Shown here one piece after another: positions 41,928-51,212 of a stretch of 64,000 nucleotides of DNA; the first letter of the stretch is position 1; each line of letters begins with the position of its first letter. The position numbers were made by a program, and so were the translations under genes. The DNA is from Streptomyces avermitilis MA-4680 = NBRC 14893 (GTDB taxonomy: Bacteria; Actinomycetota; Actinomycetes; Streptomycetales; Streptomycetaceae): positions 7,936,001-8,000,000 of the forward strand of contig NC_003155.5 in NCBI RefSeq assembly GCF_000009765.2, written 5' to 3'. The notes beneath the pieces are model-generated. The model was given only the letters and a program-made list of their open reading frames with translations. It did not search any database and was not told where the DNA came from.

Positions 41928-42629
41928 ATGACCAGTACGGTCCCCGCGCTCGGTACCCGTTCGGCCGAAGGCTCCGCTCTGCAGGCCGTGCTCCTCGACA
42001 TGGACGGCACCCTGGTGGACACCGAGGGCTTCTGGTGGGACGTCGAGGCCGAGGTCTTCGCCGCCCTCGGGCACCCGCTCGACGAGTCCTGGCGCCATGT
42101 CGTGGTCGGCGGCCCCATGGCGCGCAGCGCGGGCTTCCTCATCGAGGCCACCGGTGCCGACATCACCCTCGCCGAACTCACGGTGCTGCTCAACGACGGG
42201 TTCGAGGCACGTATCGGCCGTACGCTGCCGCTGATGCCGGGCGCCGCACGGCTGCTGGCCGAACTCGCGGCGCACGAGATCCCCACCGCCCTGGTCTCCG
42301 CCTCGCACCGGCGCATCATCGACCGGGTCCTGACCTCCCTCGGCTCCCAGCACTTCGCGCTGACCGTGGCGGGCGACGAGGTGGCGCGCACCAAGCCGTT
42401 CCCCGACCCGTATCTGCTGGCGGCCTCCGGACTCGGCGCCGAGCCGGCGAGATGCGCGGTCATCGAGGACACGGCGACCGGTGTCGCGGCCGCGGAGGCC
42501 GCCGGCTGCCGGGTGGTCGCCGTCCCGTCGGTGGCCCCCATCGCACCCGCCGCCCGGCGCACTGTCGTGACCTCTCTCGAAGAGGTCGACCTGCCATTTC
42601 TCCGCGGCTTGATGACGGAAATGCGCTAA
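41928..42629 (+). CDS. HAD family phosphatase
   Basis: A 233-residue beta-phosphoglucomutase-like HAD hydrolase. Motif I is VLLDMDGTLVDTEGFWWDVE near residue 25 (nucleophile and acid Asp), motif II ALVSASH near 125, motif III lysine in RTKPFPDPYLLA, and motif IV VIEDTATGVAAAEAAG. The cap domain lies between motifs I and II. AAGGAGG precedes the ATG at a 9-base spacing. The substrate is not predictable; sugar phosphates or nucleotides are common for this subgroup. Confidence 0.9.
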   Translation: MTSTVPALGTRSAEGSALQAVLLDMDGTLVDTEGFWWDVEAEVFAALGHPLDESWRHVVVGGPMARSAGFLIEATGADITLAELTVLLNDGFEARIGRTLPLMPGAARLLAELAAHEIPTALVSASHRRIIDRVLTSLGSQHFALTVAGDEVARTKPFPDPYLLAASGLGAEPARCAVIEDTATGVAAAEAAGCRVVAVPSVAPIAPAARRTVVTSLEEVDLPFLRGLMTEMR

Positions 42630-42822
42630 GCGTTCACCGAGCGTACGGAGCCGAATACGGGGAATTTCCAAGACGTCGCAGGGAGTAATTCAAGGTCGCC
42701 GGATGGCCGAATTCCGGTACCCCCCCACCGAGTTGCGAGTGTGACGTTCGCCACTCACCAGGGGGTCGACAGCGGGGGCGACATGTGCAGCTCTCCCCTT
42801 TTCGGGGGGCGGTGACGTGCCC

Positions 42823-42851
42823 TTGTGTCCCAATTAGTGGAACACTGTACT
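42823..42851 (+). promoter_or_regulatory. Candidate promoter in the 420-bp gap before the first binding protein
   Basis: TTGTGT (42823-42828) and TGTACT (42846-42851) are spaced by 17 bp in a locally A/T-richer patch. A small hairpin (CTCCCC with GGGGGG) lies just upstream and could end HAD transcription. The transcript leader would be about 190 bases. The rest of 42630-43049 shows no gene. Confidence 0.4.
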
Positions 42852-43049
42852 AATCCTTCCCGCAGCGGGTTTCCCGTGCGTCCGCAGCCGGTCTCACTGC
42901 GTGATGGGAACTCAACTCCGGTTGCTGCGAGCCGTCGTGCTGGTGCGGACTAATCTCGTCGCGAGAACATCGCCACAACCCCCCGTGATCCGCCGCGCCA
43001 CCCCTGCATGCCGGGTACACGGACTCGACAGCTCTGGAGAAAATCGAGC

Positions 43050-44654
43050 ATGAACCGCAAGACTTTGGTGCTGCCGGCGGTCGTCGGCCTGCTCGCCCCG
43101 GTGCTCGCCGCCTGCGGCGGATCCGACAGCGGGAGCAGTGGCGGCGGTTCGGTCGTCGTCGGCACCACTGACCGGTTCACCGCCTCCAGCGACGCCCCCG
43201 CGCCCGTCGACCCGGCGTACGCGTACGACGTGGGCACCTGGAACATCCTGCGCCAGACGGTGCAGACCCTGATGGTCCAGCCCCGCGGCGACGGCGAGCC
43301 GGAGCCCGAGGCCGCCGAGAGCTGCGGCTTCACCGACACCGGCAACGAGCGCTACGCCTGCAAGCTGCGCAAGGACCTGAAGTTCTCCAGCGGCAAGGCC
43401 GTCACGGCGGCCGATGTGAAGTTCTCCATCGACCGCGCCCGCTCGATCAAGGCCGACAGCGGTGTGTTCGCCCTGCTGTCGACCGTCGACACCGTCGAGA
43501 CGCAGGGCGACCGTGAGGTGATCTTCCACCTCAAGACCGCGGACGCCACCTTCCCGTTCAAGCTGTCGACCCCGGTCGCCGGCATCGTCAACCCTGACGA
43601 CTACGAGAAGGACAAGCTGCGCGACGGCTTCAAGATCGACGGCTCCGGGCCTTACACGATGGAGGCCGAGGAGAAGGACAACGAGCTGGTCAAGGCCGTC
43701 TTCACCAAGAACCCCAACTACAAGGGTGCGCTGAAGGTGAAGAACGACGAGGTCGAGATGAGGTCGTTCGAGGACGCCTCGGCGATGGGCGCCGCCCTCA
43801 GCAAGGGCGACATCGACCTGATGACCCGCACGATGACGCCGGACCAGATCCAGAAGCTCTCCACCGACTCGAAGGGCGACGTCAACCTCGTCGAGATGCC
43901 CGGCCTGGAGATCCGCTACCTGGCCTTCAACACCGACGCCACGACCGTCAAGACCAAGGCGGTCCGCCAGGCGGTGGCCCAGCTCGTCAACCGCGGCGAG
44001 CTGGTCTCCAAGGTGTACGGCTCCACGGCCGAGCCCCTCTTCTCGCTGGTCCCGGCCACCATCACCGGACACTCCAACTCGTTCTTCAACAAGTACGGGG
44101 ACGCGAGCGTCGCCAAGGCCAAGTCGCTGCTCGCCAGGGCGAGCATCACCACCCCGGTGAAGCTGACGCTGCACTACACGACCGACCACTACGGCTCGGC
44201 CACCAAGACCGAGTTCCAGCAGCTGCAGCAGCAGCTGAACAACAGCGGTCTGTTCGACGTCCGCATCAAGGGCGAGCCCTGGTCGACCTTCCGCCCGGCC
44301 GAGCAGAAGGGCAAGTACGACGTCTACGGAATGGGCTGGTTCCCCGACTTCCCCGACGCCGACAACTACATCGCGCCGTTCCTCGACAAGGACAACTTCC
44401 TCGGCTCGCCCTACGCGAACAGCGAGATCATCGGCAACCTGATCCCGCAGTCCCGTCGTGAGGCCGACCGTCTGACCGCGTCGAAGTCCATCACTGACAT
44501 CCAGGACATCGTTGCCAACGACGTACCGGTGCTGCCGCTGTGGCAGGGCAAGCAGTACATCGCCGCCCAGGACGACATCACCGGCGCCGAGTGGGCGCTC
44601 AACTCCTCGTCCACGCTTCAGCTCTGGGAGCTCGGACGCGGTGTGAGCGACTGA
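43050..44654 (+). CDS. ABC transporter solute-binding lipoprotein (SBP_bac_5), copy 1
   Basis: A 534-residue extracytoplasmic lipoprotein of the oligopeptide/dipeptide-binding family. The lipobox LAAC puts Cys at about residue 22. Family features are LRKDLKFSSGKAVTAADVKFSIDRA near 110, a FKIDGSGPYTME motif near 205 and MGWFPDFPDADNYIAPF near 425. Permease and ATPase genes are absent; a paralogue follows directly. GGAGA lies 9 bases before the ATG. The ligand is unknown (peptide, nickel chelate, sugar oligomer and signal peptide binders all occur in this family). Confidence 0.9.
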   Translation: MNRKTLVLPAVVGLLAPVLAACGGSDSGSSGGGSVVVGTTDRFTASSDAPAPVDPAYAYDVGTWNILRQTVQTLMVQPRGDGEPEPEAAESCGFTDTGNERYACKLRKDLKFSSGKAVTAADVKFSIDRARSIKADSGVFALLSTVDTVETQGDREVIFHLKTADATFPFKLSTPVAGIVNPDDYEKDKLRDGFKIDGSGPYTMEAEEKDNELVKAVFTKNPNYKGALKVKNDEVEMRSFEDASAMGAALSKGDIDLMTRTMTPDQIQKLSTDSKGDVNLVEMPGLEIRYLAFNTDATTVKTKAVRQAVAQLVNRGELVSKVYGSTAEPLFSLVPATITGHSNSFFNKYGDASVAKAKSLLARASITTPVKLTLHYTTDHYGSATKTEFQQLQQQLNNSGLFDVRIKGEPWSTFRPAEQKGKYDVYGMGWFPDFPDADNYIAPFLDKDNFLGSPYANSEIIGNLIPQSRREADRLTASKSITDIQDIVANDVPVLPLWQGKQYIAAQDDITGAEWALNSSSTLQLWELGRGVSD

Positions 44655-44685
44655 CGCGGCACTGCCTAGACTCAAGGGGTACCGA

Positions 44686-44709
44686 CCCCGGGCCTCGTGG
44701 AGCCCGGGG
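44686..44709 (+). terminator. Hairpin between the two binding-protein genes
   Basis: An 8-bp perfect stem (CCCCGGGC at 44686-44693 with GCCCGGGG at 44702-44709) with an 8-nt loop lies 31 bases after the first stop and 30 bases before the second start. It may reduce read-through or protect the upstream mRNA. Confidence 0.5.
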
Positions 44710-44739
44710 CTCTCGAGACCTGACGAGAAGGCACCTGTA

Positions 44740-46323
44740 GTGAACATGCGCAACCAGTGGCCGGTCCTGTCTGTCGCGACGGGGCTGGCCGCCGGCCTGC
44801 TCACCGGATGCGGGTCGGACACGGGCGACTCCGGAGGCACCGGCTCCGAGGTCGTGATGGGGATGTCCGACGACGTCCTGGCGACCGACCCCGCCTCCGG
44901 CTACGACCCGGGGTCCTGGCTGCTGTTCAACAACGTCTTCCAGTCGCTGCTGAGCTTCCCCAAGGGCGGTACGGAACCCGAGCCCGAGGCCGCCAGGGAG
45001 TGCAAGTTCACGGACACGGAGACGAAGGTCTACTCGTGCACCCTGAGGGACGGACTGAAGTTCAGCAACGGTGACGCGCTCACCTCGAAGGACGTCAAGT
45101 TCTCCTTCGACCGCATGCTGAAGATCAACGACGCCTCCGGCCCCGCGATCATGTTCCCCATGCTGGACAGGGTCGAGACGCCCGACGCGAAGACCGTCAC
45201 CTTCCGCCTCAAGACCCCCGACGCCACCTTCCCCAGCAAGATAGCCTCCGGCGCCGGCTCGATCGTGGACCACAACTCCTACTCCGCGACGGGACTGCGC
45301 AAGGACGGCGGCGCGGTCGGCTCCGGTCCCTACAAGCTGGACTCCTTCGACGACGACAAGGCCGTCTTCTCCGTCAACGACAGCTACAAGGGCACCGCCA
45401 AGGTGAACAACTCCGGCGTGACCCTCACGTTCTTCCACGGCAACCAGACCGCCCTGAAGAACGCGCTGCTGAACAACGAGATCGACGCCGCCTACCGGGG
45501 CCTGGCCGCCGCCGACGTCGCCGACATCGACAACGACACGTCCACCGGCAAGGGCATCAACGTCGTCGAGGGCACCAGCGCCGAAGTCCAGCACATGGTC
45601 TTCAACATGGACGACCCGGTGGCGGGCAAGCTCGGAGTCCGCAAGGCCATCGCCTACCTCCTCGACCGCGACGCCCTCGTCAACAAGGTCTACGACAACA
45701 CGGCGACGCCGCTCTACTCGATCATCCCGGCCGGGATCGCCGGCCACGACACGTCCTTCTTCGACACCTACGGCGCCCGCCCCTCGAAGGCGAAGGCGGC
45801 GGCCGCGCTGCTGGCCGAGGGCATCACCGGCAAGGTGAAGCTGACCCTCTGGTCCACGCCGTCGCGCTACGGCCCGGCCACCGACGAGGAGTTCCGGACC
45901 ATCGCCGGACAGCTCAACGCCAGCGGGCTGTTCGACGCGACCGTGAAGTCCGTCGCCTACAGCCAGTACGAGAAGGACATCGCCCAGGGCAAGTACGGCG
46001 TGTACGTGAAGGGCTGGGTGCCCGACTACCCGGACCCCGACAACTTCACCGCGCCGTTCTTCGGCAAGGGCAATGTGCTGAGCAACAACTACTCCAACAG
46101 CACGATCACCGGTCAGCTCATCCCGAAGACCGCCGCCCAGAGCGACCGCGCCTCCACCGACGCGGAGTACGGCAGGCTCCAGGACATCGTCGCCGAGGAC
46201 CTCCCCGTCATCCCGGTCTGGCAGGCCAAGCAGTACGCGGTCGTCCGGGACAACGTCTACGGCCTCGAGTACTGCCTCGACGCGTCGACGGTGTTCCGGT
46301 TCTGGGAGATCAGCAAGGGCTGA
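44740..46323 (+). CDS. ABC transporter solute-binding lipoprotein (SBP_bac_5), copy 2
   Basis: A 527-residue paralogue of the preceding protein. It has a lipobox LLTGC (Cys at about 25), LRDGLKFSNGDALTSKDVKFSFDRM, GGAVGSGPYKLDSF and KGWVPDYPDPDNFTAPFF at equivalent places. The GTG at 44740 has GAGAAGG 8 bases upstream; an ATG two codons later is an alternative. The divergence from copy 1 suggests an old duplication and possibly a different ligand. It needs an ABC channel encoded elsewhere. A 16-bp terminator stem follows. Confidence 0.9.
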   Translation: MNMRNQWPVLSVATGLAAGLLTGCGSDTGDSGGTGSEVVMGMSDDVLATDPASGYDPGSWLLFNNVFQSLLSFPKGGTEPEPEAARECKFTDTETKVYSCTLRDGLKFSNGDALTSKDVKFSFDRMLKINDASGPAIMFPMLDRVETPDAKTVTFRLKTPDATFPSKIASGAGSIVDHNSYSATGLRKDGGAVGSGPYKLDSFDDDKAVFSVNDSYKGTAKVNNSGVTLTFFHGNQTALKNALLNNEIDAAYRGLAAADVADIDNDTSTGKGINVVEGTSAEVQHMVFNMDDPVAGKLGVRKAIAYLLDRDALVNKVYDNTATPLYSIIPAGIAGHDTSFFDTYGARPSKAKAAAALLAEGITGKVKLTLWSTPSRYGPATDEEFRTIAGQLNASGLFDATVKSVAYSQYEKDIAQGKYGVYVKGWVPDYPDPDNFTAPFFGKGNVLSNNYSNSTITGQLIPKTAAQSDRASTDAEYGRLQDIVAEDLPVIPVWQAKQYAVVRDNVYGLEYCLDASTVFRFWEISKG

Positions 46324-46343
46324 TCCCGCGGTCGTACCTACAC

Positions 46344-46380
46344 CGAGGGCGCCCCCTTCTCGCGGAAGGGGGCGCCCTCG
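46344..46380. terminator. Bidirectional terminator
   Basis: A perfect 16-bp stem (46344-46359 with 46365-46380) and a 5-nt loop separate the convergent binding-protein and response-regulator genes. Confidence 0.85.
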
Positions 46381-46412
46381 ACGTACACCCCGTACGGGCG
46401 CGGGGGACCCGG

Positions 46413-47084
46413 CTACTGCGCGCCGGGGCGCACCAACCCGCTCTCGTACGCGTACACCGCGGCCTGCACCCGGTCGCGCAGCCCCAGCTTGGTGAGGACG
46501 TGACCGACGTGCGTCTTGACCGTGGTCTCGCTGACGAACAGGTCGGCGGCGATCTCCGCGTTGGACAGCCCGCGGGCCACCAGCTTCAGCACCTCGACCT
46601 CGCGTTCGGTCAGTGTGTGCAGCGTGTCCGGGACGGGCTCGTCACCGGACGGGAGGTGCCCGGCGTACTTGTCGAGGAGCCGGCGCGTGATGCTCGGCGC
46701 GAGCATCGCCTCGCCGGCCGCGACCACCCGGATCGCCTGCACCAGCTCATTGGCCGGGGCGTCCTTGAGCAGAAACCCGCTGGCCCCGGCCCGCAGCGCC
46801 TCCACCACGTACTCGTCGAGGTCGAAGGTGGTCAGCACGAGCACCTTGGCCGGGCCGTCCCGCCCGGGACCGGTGATCTGCCGGGTCGCTTCCACTCCGT
46901 CCATCCGGGGCATACGGATGTCCATCAGAACCACATCGGGCTGCAGCGCACGCACCTGGTCGAGCGCCTGGAGTCCGTCTCCGGCCTCGCCGACGACCGC
47001 GAGGTCCTGCTCCGCCTCCAGAATCATCCGGAAGCCGGTACGCAGCAGCGGCTGGTCGTCGACCAGTAGGACGCGGATGGCCAC
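46413..47084 (-). CDS. NarL/LuxR family response regulator (orphan)
   Basis: A 223-residue two-component regulator. The receiver domain (1-120) has the acidic pair in LLVDDQP, phospho-acceptor Asp55 in VVLMDIRMPRMDG, the TTF switch threonine and Lys in FLLKDAP. The C-terminal LuxR helix-turn-helix (about 157-215) reads LTEREVEVLKLVARGLSNAEIA. No histidine kinase gene is nearby, so its partner is elsewhere. The gene lies 16 bp from the end of the RecB-like gene on the same strand and may be read from the same mRNA. Confidence 0.93.
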   Translation of the reverse strand: MAIRVLLVDDQPLLRTGFRMILEAEQDLAVVGEAGDGLQALDQVRALQPDVVLMDIRMPRMDGVEATRQITGPGRDGPAKVLVLTTFDLDEYVVEALRAGASGFLLKDAPANELVQAIRVVAAGEAMLAPSITRRLLDKYAGHLPSGDEPVPDTLHTLTEREVEVLKLVARGLSNAEIAADLFVSETTVKTHVGHVLTKLGLRDRVQAAVYAYESGLVRPGAQ

Positions 47085-47100
47085 GGTGAGTCTCCTTCAG

Positions 47101-48183
47101 CTAGTCCGGCCCCATTCTGCCCTGCTCCCTGCCGCCGGACTCGGGCGGCCCGATCTGGAGCGGATACGGCGGCGGAGTACCGCCGAACTCCGGGCACACG
47201 GCCTGGTGGTCGCACCAGCCGCACAGCTTGGTGGGCCGCGGCCGCCAGTTGCCCGTCTCCGTGGCCAACTGGATCGCGTCCCACAGCGCGTGCAGTTTGC
47301 GCTCGACGCGCTCCAGGTCGGCGACGACCGGGTCGTACGTCAGGACGTCGCCGCTGCCGAGATAGACGAGCTGAAGCCGCCGCGGCACCACGTTCTTCAG
47401 CCGCCACACCACGAGGGCGTAGAACTTCATCTGGAACAACGCGCCTTCGGCGTACTCCGGCCGCGGGGCCTTGCCGGTCTTGTAGTCGACGATCCGCACC
47501 TCGCCGCTCGGCGCGACGTCGACGCGGTCGATGATCCCGCGCAGCCTGAGCCCGGAATCCAGCTCGGCCTCGACGAACAGCTCGCGCTCGGCGGGCTCGA
47601 GCCGCGTCGGGTCCTCCAGGGAGAACCACCGCTCCACGAGCTGCTCCGCCTCACCCAGCCAGCGCGCCAGCCGCTCACCCTCCGGATCGTCGGCGAACAG
47701 CTCGACGACCTCGGGCCTGCTCTCGCGCAGCCGGTCCCACTGGCCGGGGACGAGGGACCTGGCACGCGGCGCGGTCCGCTCGGCGGCGGGCGCGTCGAAG
47801 AGCCGCTCGAGCACCGCGTGCACGAGCGTCCCCCGCGTCGCCGCCTCACTGGGCTTCTCGGGCAACTTGTCGATCACCCGGAACCGGTAGAGCAAAGGGC
47901 ACTGCATGAAGTCACTGGCACGCGAGGGAGACAACGAGCGGGGCGGCACGGCGACGGTCACGGCGGCCGTGCCCTCGGAGGCCGCCGGAGCCGCCGACGA
48001 GGCGGCCTCGGCCGACGCCGGCGGCGCGCCCGCTCCGCTGGACGCCCCCGCCGGGCCCGGCCCGAGCCACGCGGCCGCCGGGGCCGACGCGGGGGGCCCG
48101 ACCGCCGGGGACGGCGGCGCTGGCGCGGCCGGCGCGCCGTCGCCCGCAGGGTCCGGTGCTGTGCCCTCGGTGCTCGTTTCCAT
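47101..48183 (-). CDS. RecB-family (PD-(D/E)XK) nuclease with probable Fe-S cluster
   Basis: A 360-residue protein. The first 75 residues are Ala/Pro/Gly-rich and look disordered. The nuclease domain follows, with RASDFMQCPLLYRFRVID, the histidine in GTLVHAVLERLF, the catalytic core in GIIDRVDVAPSGEVRIVDYKTGK (Asp, Asp, x-Lys) and QMKFYALV. Four cysteines, one in FMQCP and three in LCGWCDHQAVCPEF, match the iron-sulfur staple of AddB/Cas4-type nucleases. The M. tuberculosis counterpart is Rv2119, also next to trmI (from memory). It is transcribed away from the site-2 protease. Confidence 0.88.
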   Translation of the reverse strand: METSTEGTAPDPAGDGAPAAPAPPSPAVGPPASAPAAAWLGPGPAGASSGAGAPPASAEAASSAAPAASEGTAAVTVAVPPRSLSPSRASDFMQCPLLYRFRVIDKLPEKPSEAATRGTLVHAVLERLFDAPAAERTAPRARSLVPGQWDRLRESRPEVVELFADDPEGERLARWLGEAEQLVERWFSLEDPTRLEPAERELFVEAELDSGLRLRGIIDRVDVAPSGEVRIVDYKTGKAPRPEYAEGALFQMKFYALVVWRLKNVVPRRLQLVYLGSGDVLTYDPVVADLERVERKLHALWDAIQLATETGNWRPRPTKLCGWCDHQAVCPEFGGTPPPYPLQIGPPESGGREQGRMGPD

Positions 48184-48430
48184 GACCACAGACCATACGG
48201 CCCACCACTGACAGTGACCCAGCCGCGGGCCCCGCCGCCCTCCCGCGGGCCCGCCGCTGTCCGGGCGCCGCACACGACGGCGCCGCTCTCCTTTCCGCGC
48301 CGCACGCGACGGCGCGGAAAACAGAGGGGGTGCCGGGGCGGAACGCGCCGCAACGGCCGCATACCATCGACCAGAGACCCTCCCGCCCTGCATGATCGGG
48401 ACAGGGAGACGCTTCGATCGAGGGGACATC

Positions 48431-50080
48431 GTGGACGAGAGCGGCGGGAGCGGGCAGCCGCGCTCCGGCAACGACCGGGCGACCGACCGCCACCCAGGGC
48501 CGTCGGCCCCGGCCACCGACACCCCACACCCCGACCCGGAGCCCCACGAGAACCAGACCCCGCCGACGCCCCCGCAAACACCGCCCGGCGAACCGGCCAC
48601 CCCCGCCTCCGACGGGCCGTCGGCATCCGAGGCAGCCGTCGTCCGAGCAGCCGGTCGCCCGAGACCGACCCGGCGAACACCGGACAGGGCACACCGTCCG
48701 ACGAGAAAGCGGACCCAGGCACCCACCGGTCCGGCAACCCCCGCGGAGCCGCACCCCCACCACCCCGGCACCCCCGAAGCAGACCAGGCACCCGCCGCCC
48801 CCCGAGCCGACGAAGCCCCCCACCCGGCCGACGAACACGCCACAGCCCCCCGCACCCTCGCCCACTCCGACACGGGCACGGGCAGCGGCAGCGGCACCGG
48901 CAAGGGCCGCCCGCCCCGGCGACCCAAAGAGCCCGGCGGCGGACTGCTCATGGGCCGCCCCTTCGGCGTCCCCGTGTACGTCGCCCCCAGCTGGTTCCTC
49001 GTCGCCGCCCTCATCACCTGGGTGTTCGGCGGCCAGCTGGATCGCGTACTGCCCGAACTCGGCGCCGCCCGCTACCTCGTCTCCCTCTTCTTCGCGGTCG
49101 CCTTCTACGCCTCCGTCCTCATCCACGAACTCGCCCACACCGTCGCCGCCCTGCGCTTCAAGCTGCCCGTGCGCCGGATCCAGCTCCAGTTCTTCGGCGG
49201 AGTCTCCGAGATCGAGAAGGAGACCGAAACCCCCGGCCGCGAGTTCGTGCTGGCCTTCGTCGGCCCCCTGCTCTCCCTGATCCTCGCGGGGATCTTCTAC
49301 CTCGCCATGCAGACCGTGGACCGGGGCACCGTCCCCGGCGTCCTGATCGCGGGCCTGATGATCTCCAACCTCATCGTCGCCGCGTTCAACCTGCTGCCCG
49401 GCCTGCCCCTCGACGGCGGCCGCATGCTCCGCGCCGTCGTCTGGAAGATCACCGGCAAGCCCATGAGCGGCACCATCGCCGCCGCCTGGGTCGGCCGCGC
49501 CCTCGCCGTCGCCGTCCTGATCGGCCTCCCCCTGCTCACCCAGACCGGCGCACTCGGCTCGAACGCCGAGGACGTCGGCGGCATGGACACCGTCACGGAC
49601 GCCCTGCTCGCCGCCATCCTCGCCGCGATCATCTGGACCGGCGCCGGCAACAGCCTCCGCATGGCCCGTCTGCGCGAACACCTCCCCGAGCTGCGCGCCC
49701 GCAACCTCACCCGCCGCGCGGTCCCCGTGGAGACCGACACCCCGCTCTCCGAAGCCCTGCGCCGCGCCAACGACGCCGGCGCCCGCGCCCTGGTCGTGGT
49801 CGACGCCGACGGCGAACCCCTCTCGCTCGTACGCGAGGCCGCCATCGTCGGCGTACCGGAACACCGCCGCCCCTGGGTCGACGTCAGCGGCCTCGCCCAG
49901 GACCTCACCGACGGCATGCGCATCTCCGCCGAGCTCGCCGGCGAGGACCTCCTCGACGTCCTGCGCGCGACCCCCGCCACCGAATACCTGGTGGTGGAGG
50001 AGTCCGGCGAGATCTACGGCGTCCTGTCCGCCGCGGACGTGGAACGCGCCTTCGTGAAGGCCATGGCCAGGCCGAACTGA
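48431..50080 (+). CDS. Site-2 family intramembrane metalloprotease with CBS domains
   Basis: A 549-residue membrane protein. Residues 1-170 are Pro/Ala/His-rich and probably disordered in the cytoplasm. About 180-400 form the S2P (M50) core with membrane segments, the zinc motif HELAH at 232-236 and the third ligand motif NLLPGLPLDGGRML near 325. The C-terminal 150 residues hold a CBS pair (ALVVVDADGEPLSLV, EIYGVLSAADVERAF), which often senses adenine nucleotides. S2P enzymes cleave membrane-bound regulators; the substrate here is unknown. GTG at 48431 is chosen with GAGGGG 5 bases before. It lies 40 bp from trmI on the same strand. Confidence 0.9.
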   Translation: MDESGGSGQPRSGNDRATDRHPGPSAPATDTPHPDPEPHENQTPPTPPQTPPGEPATPASDGPSASEAAVVRAAGRPRPTRRTPDRAHRPTRKRTQAPTGPATPAEPHPHHPGTPEADQAPAAPRADEAPHPADEHATAPRTLAHSDTGTGSGSGTGKGRPPRRPKEPGGGLLMGRPFGVPVYVAPSWFLVAALITWVFGGQLDRVLPELGAARYLVSLFFAVAFYASVLIHELAHTVAALRFKLPVRRIQLQFFGGVSEIEKETETPGREFVLAFVGPLLSLILAGIFYLAMQTVDRGTVPGVLIAGLMISNLIVAAFNLLPGLPLDGGRMLRAVVWKITGKPMSGTIAAAWVGRALAVAVLIGLPLLTQTGALGSNAEDVGGMDTVTDALLAAILAAIIWTGAGNSLRMARLREHLPELRARNLTRRAVPVETDTPLSEALRRANDAGARALVVVDADGEPLSLVREAAIVGVPEHRRPWVDVSGLAQDLTDGMRISAELAGEDLLDVLRATPATEYLVVEESGEIYGVLSAADVERAFVKAMARPN

Positions 50081-50120
50081 GATGGTCGGCGGCCCCTCGA
50101 ACGACCGGTAGGCTGGTCAC

Positions 50121-51023
50121 ATGTCCGAACCGACCGGTGCCGCCCGCAGGCGCGGGCCCTTCAAGGTCGGGGACCAGGTTCAGCTGACCGACCCCAAGGG
50201 CCGCCACTACACGTTCACGCTCGAAGCGGGGAAGAACTTCCACACCCACAAGGGTTCCTTCCCGCACGACGAGCTGATCGGCTCCCCCGAGGGCAGCGTT
50301 GTCCGCACCACGGGGAACGTCGCCTATCTCGCGCTGCGCCCCCTGCTCCCCGACTACGTCCTGTCCATGCCCCGCGGCGCCGCCGTGGTCTACCCCAAGG
50401 ACGCGGGGCAGATCCTCGCCTTCGCCGACATCTTCCCCGGCGCGCGCGTCGTGGAGGCGGGCGTGGGCTCCGGATCGCTCAGCAGCTTCCTGCTGCGCGC
50501 CATCGGCGACCAGGGCATGCTGCACTCGTACGAGCGCCGCGAGGACTTCGCCGAGATCGCCCAGCAGAACGTGGAGCGCTACTTCGGCGGCCCGCACCCC
50601 GCCTGGCAGCTCACCGTCGGTGACCTCCAGGACAACCTGAGCGACACGGACGTCGACCGCGTCATCCTCGACATGCTCGCCCCCTGGGAGTGCCTGGAGG
50701 CCGTCTCCAAGGCGCTCGTCCCCGGCGGCATCCTGTGCTGCTACGTCGCCACCACCACCCAGCTCGCCCGGACCGTCGAGTCCATCCGTGAGATCGGCTG
50801 CTTCAACGAGCCGACCTCCTGGGAGTCGATGATCCGCAACTGGCACGTCGAGGGCCTCGCCGTCCGCCCCGACCACCGGATGATCGGCCACACCGGCTTC
50901 CTGCTCACCGCCCGCCGCCTCGCCGACGGCGTCGAGCCGCCCATGCGCCGCCGCCGCCCCGCCAAGGGCGCCTACGGCGAGGACTACACCGGCCCCAACG
51001 CCGACGGAGGCGCCGGCCGCTGA
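50121..51023 (+). CDS. trmI: tRNA (adenine(58)-N1)-methyltransferase
   Basis: A 300-residue SAM-dependent methyltransferase that modifies A58 in the T-loop of tRNAs, acting as a tetramer. It has an N-terminal beta-barrel domain (about 1-80) and a Rossmann domain with the SAM motif RVVEAGVGSGSLSSFLLRAI near residue 115, the acidic YERREDF loop, and the catalytic VDRVILDMLAPWECLE near 180. The C-terminal GFLLTARRLADG is typical. The last 30 residues are an Arg/Gly-rich tail. It is the homologue of Rv2118c. Confidence 0.95.
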   Translation: MSEPTGAARRRGPFKVGDQVQLTDPKGRHYTFTLEAGKNFHTHKGSFPHDELIGSPEGSVVRTTGNVAYLALRPLLPDYVLSMPRGAAVVYPKDAGQILAFADIFPGARVVEAGVGSGSLSSFLLRAIGDQGMLHSYERREDFAEIAQQNVERYFGGPHPAWQLTVGDLQDNLSDTDVDRVILDMLAPWECLEAVSKALVPGGILCCYVATTTQLARTVESIREIGCFNEPTSWESMIRNWHVEGLAVRPDHRMIGHTGFLLTARRLADGVEPPMRRRRPAKGAYGEDYTGPNADGGAGR

Positions 51024-51054
51024 GGCGGCCCCGTGCCGCGTTCAACGTACAAGT

Positions 51055-51108
51055 GCCGTGGCCGAGTTCCCGACAAGCGTCCGGGAACTCGGCCACGGCT
51101 CCTTTTGG
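51055..51108 (+). terminator. Rho-independent terminator of trmI
   Basis: A perfect 18-bp stem (51055-51072 with 51082-51099) and a 9-nt loop are followed by TCCTTTT. It starts 32 bases after the trmI stop. Confidence 0.88.
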
Positions 51109-51212
51109 TTGACGCGGCACCAGAACCTTCGACCCCGCCGTTCCCCCGCACTGTGACGTGTGGCACCATGCGGGACACCCCACCGGCACAGCCCACAGGA
51201 GACGCTTCTCTC

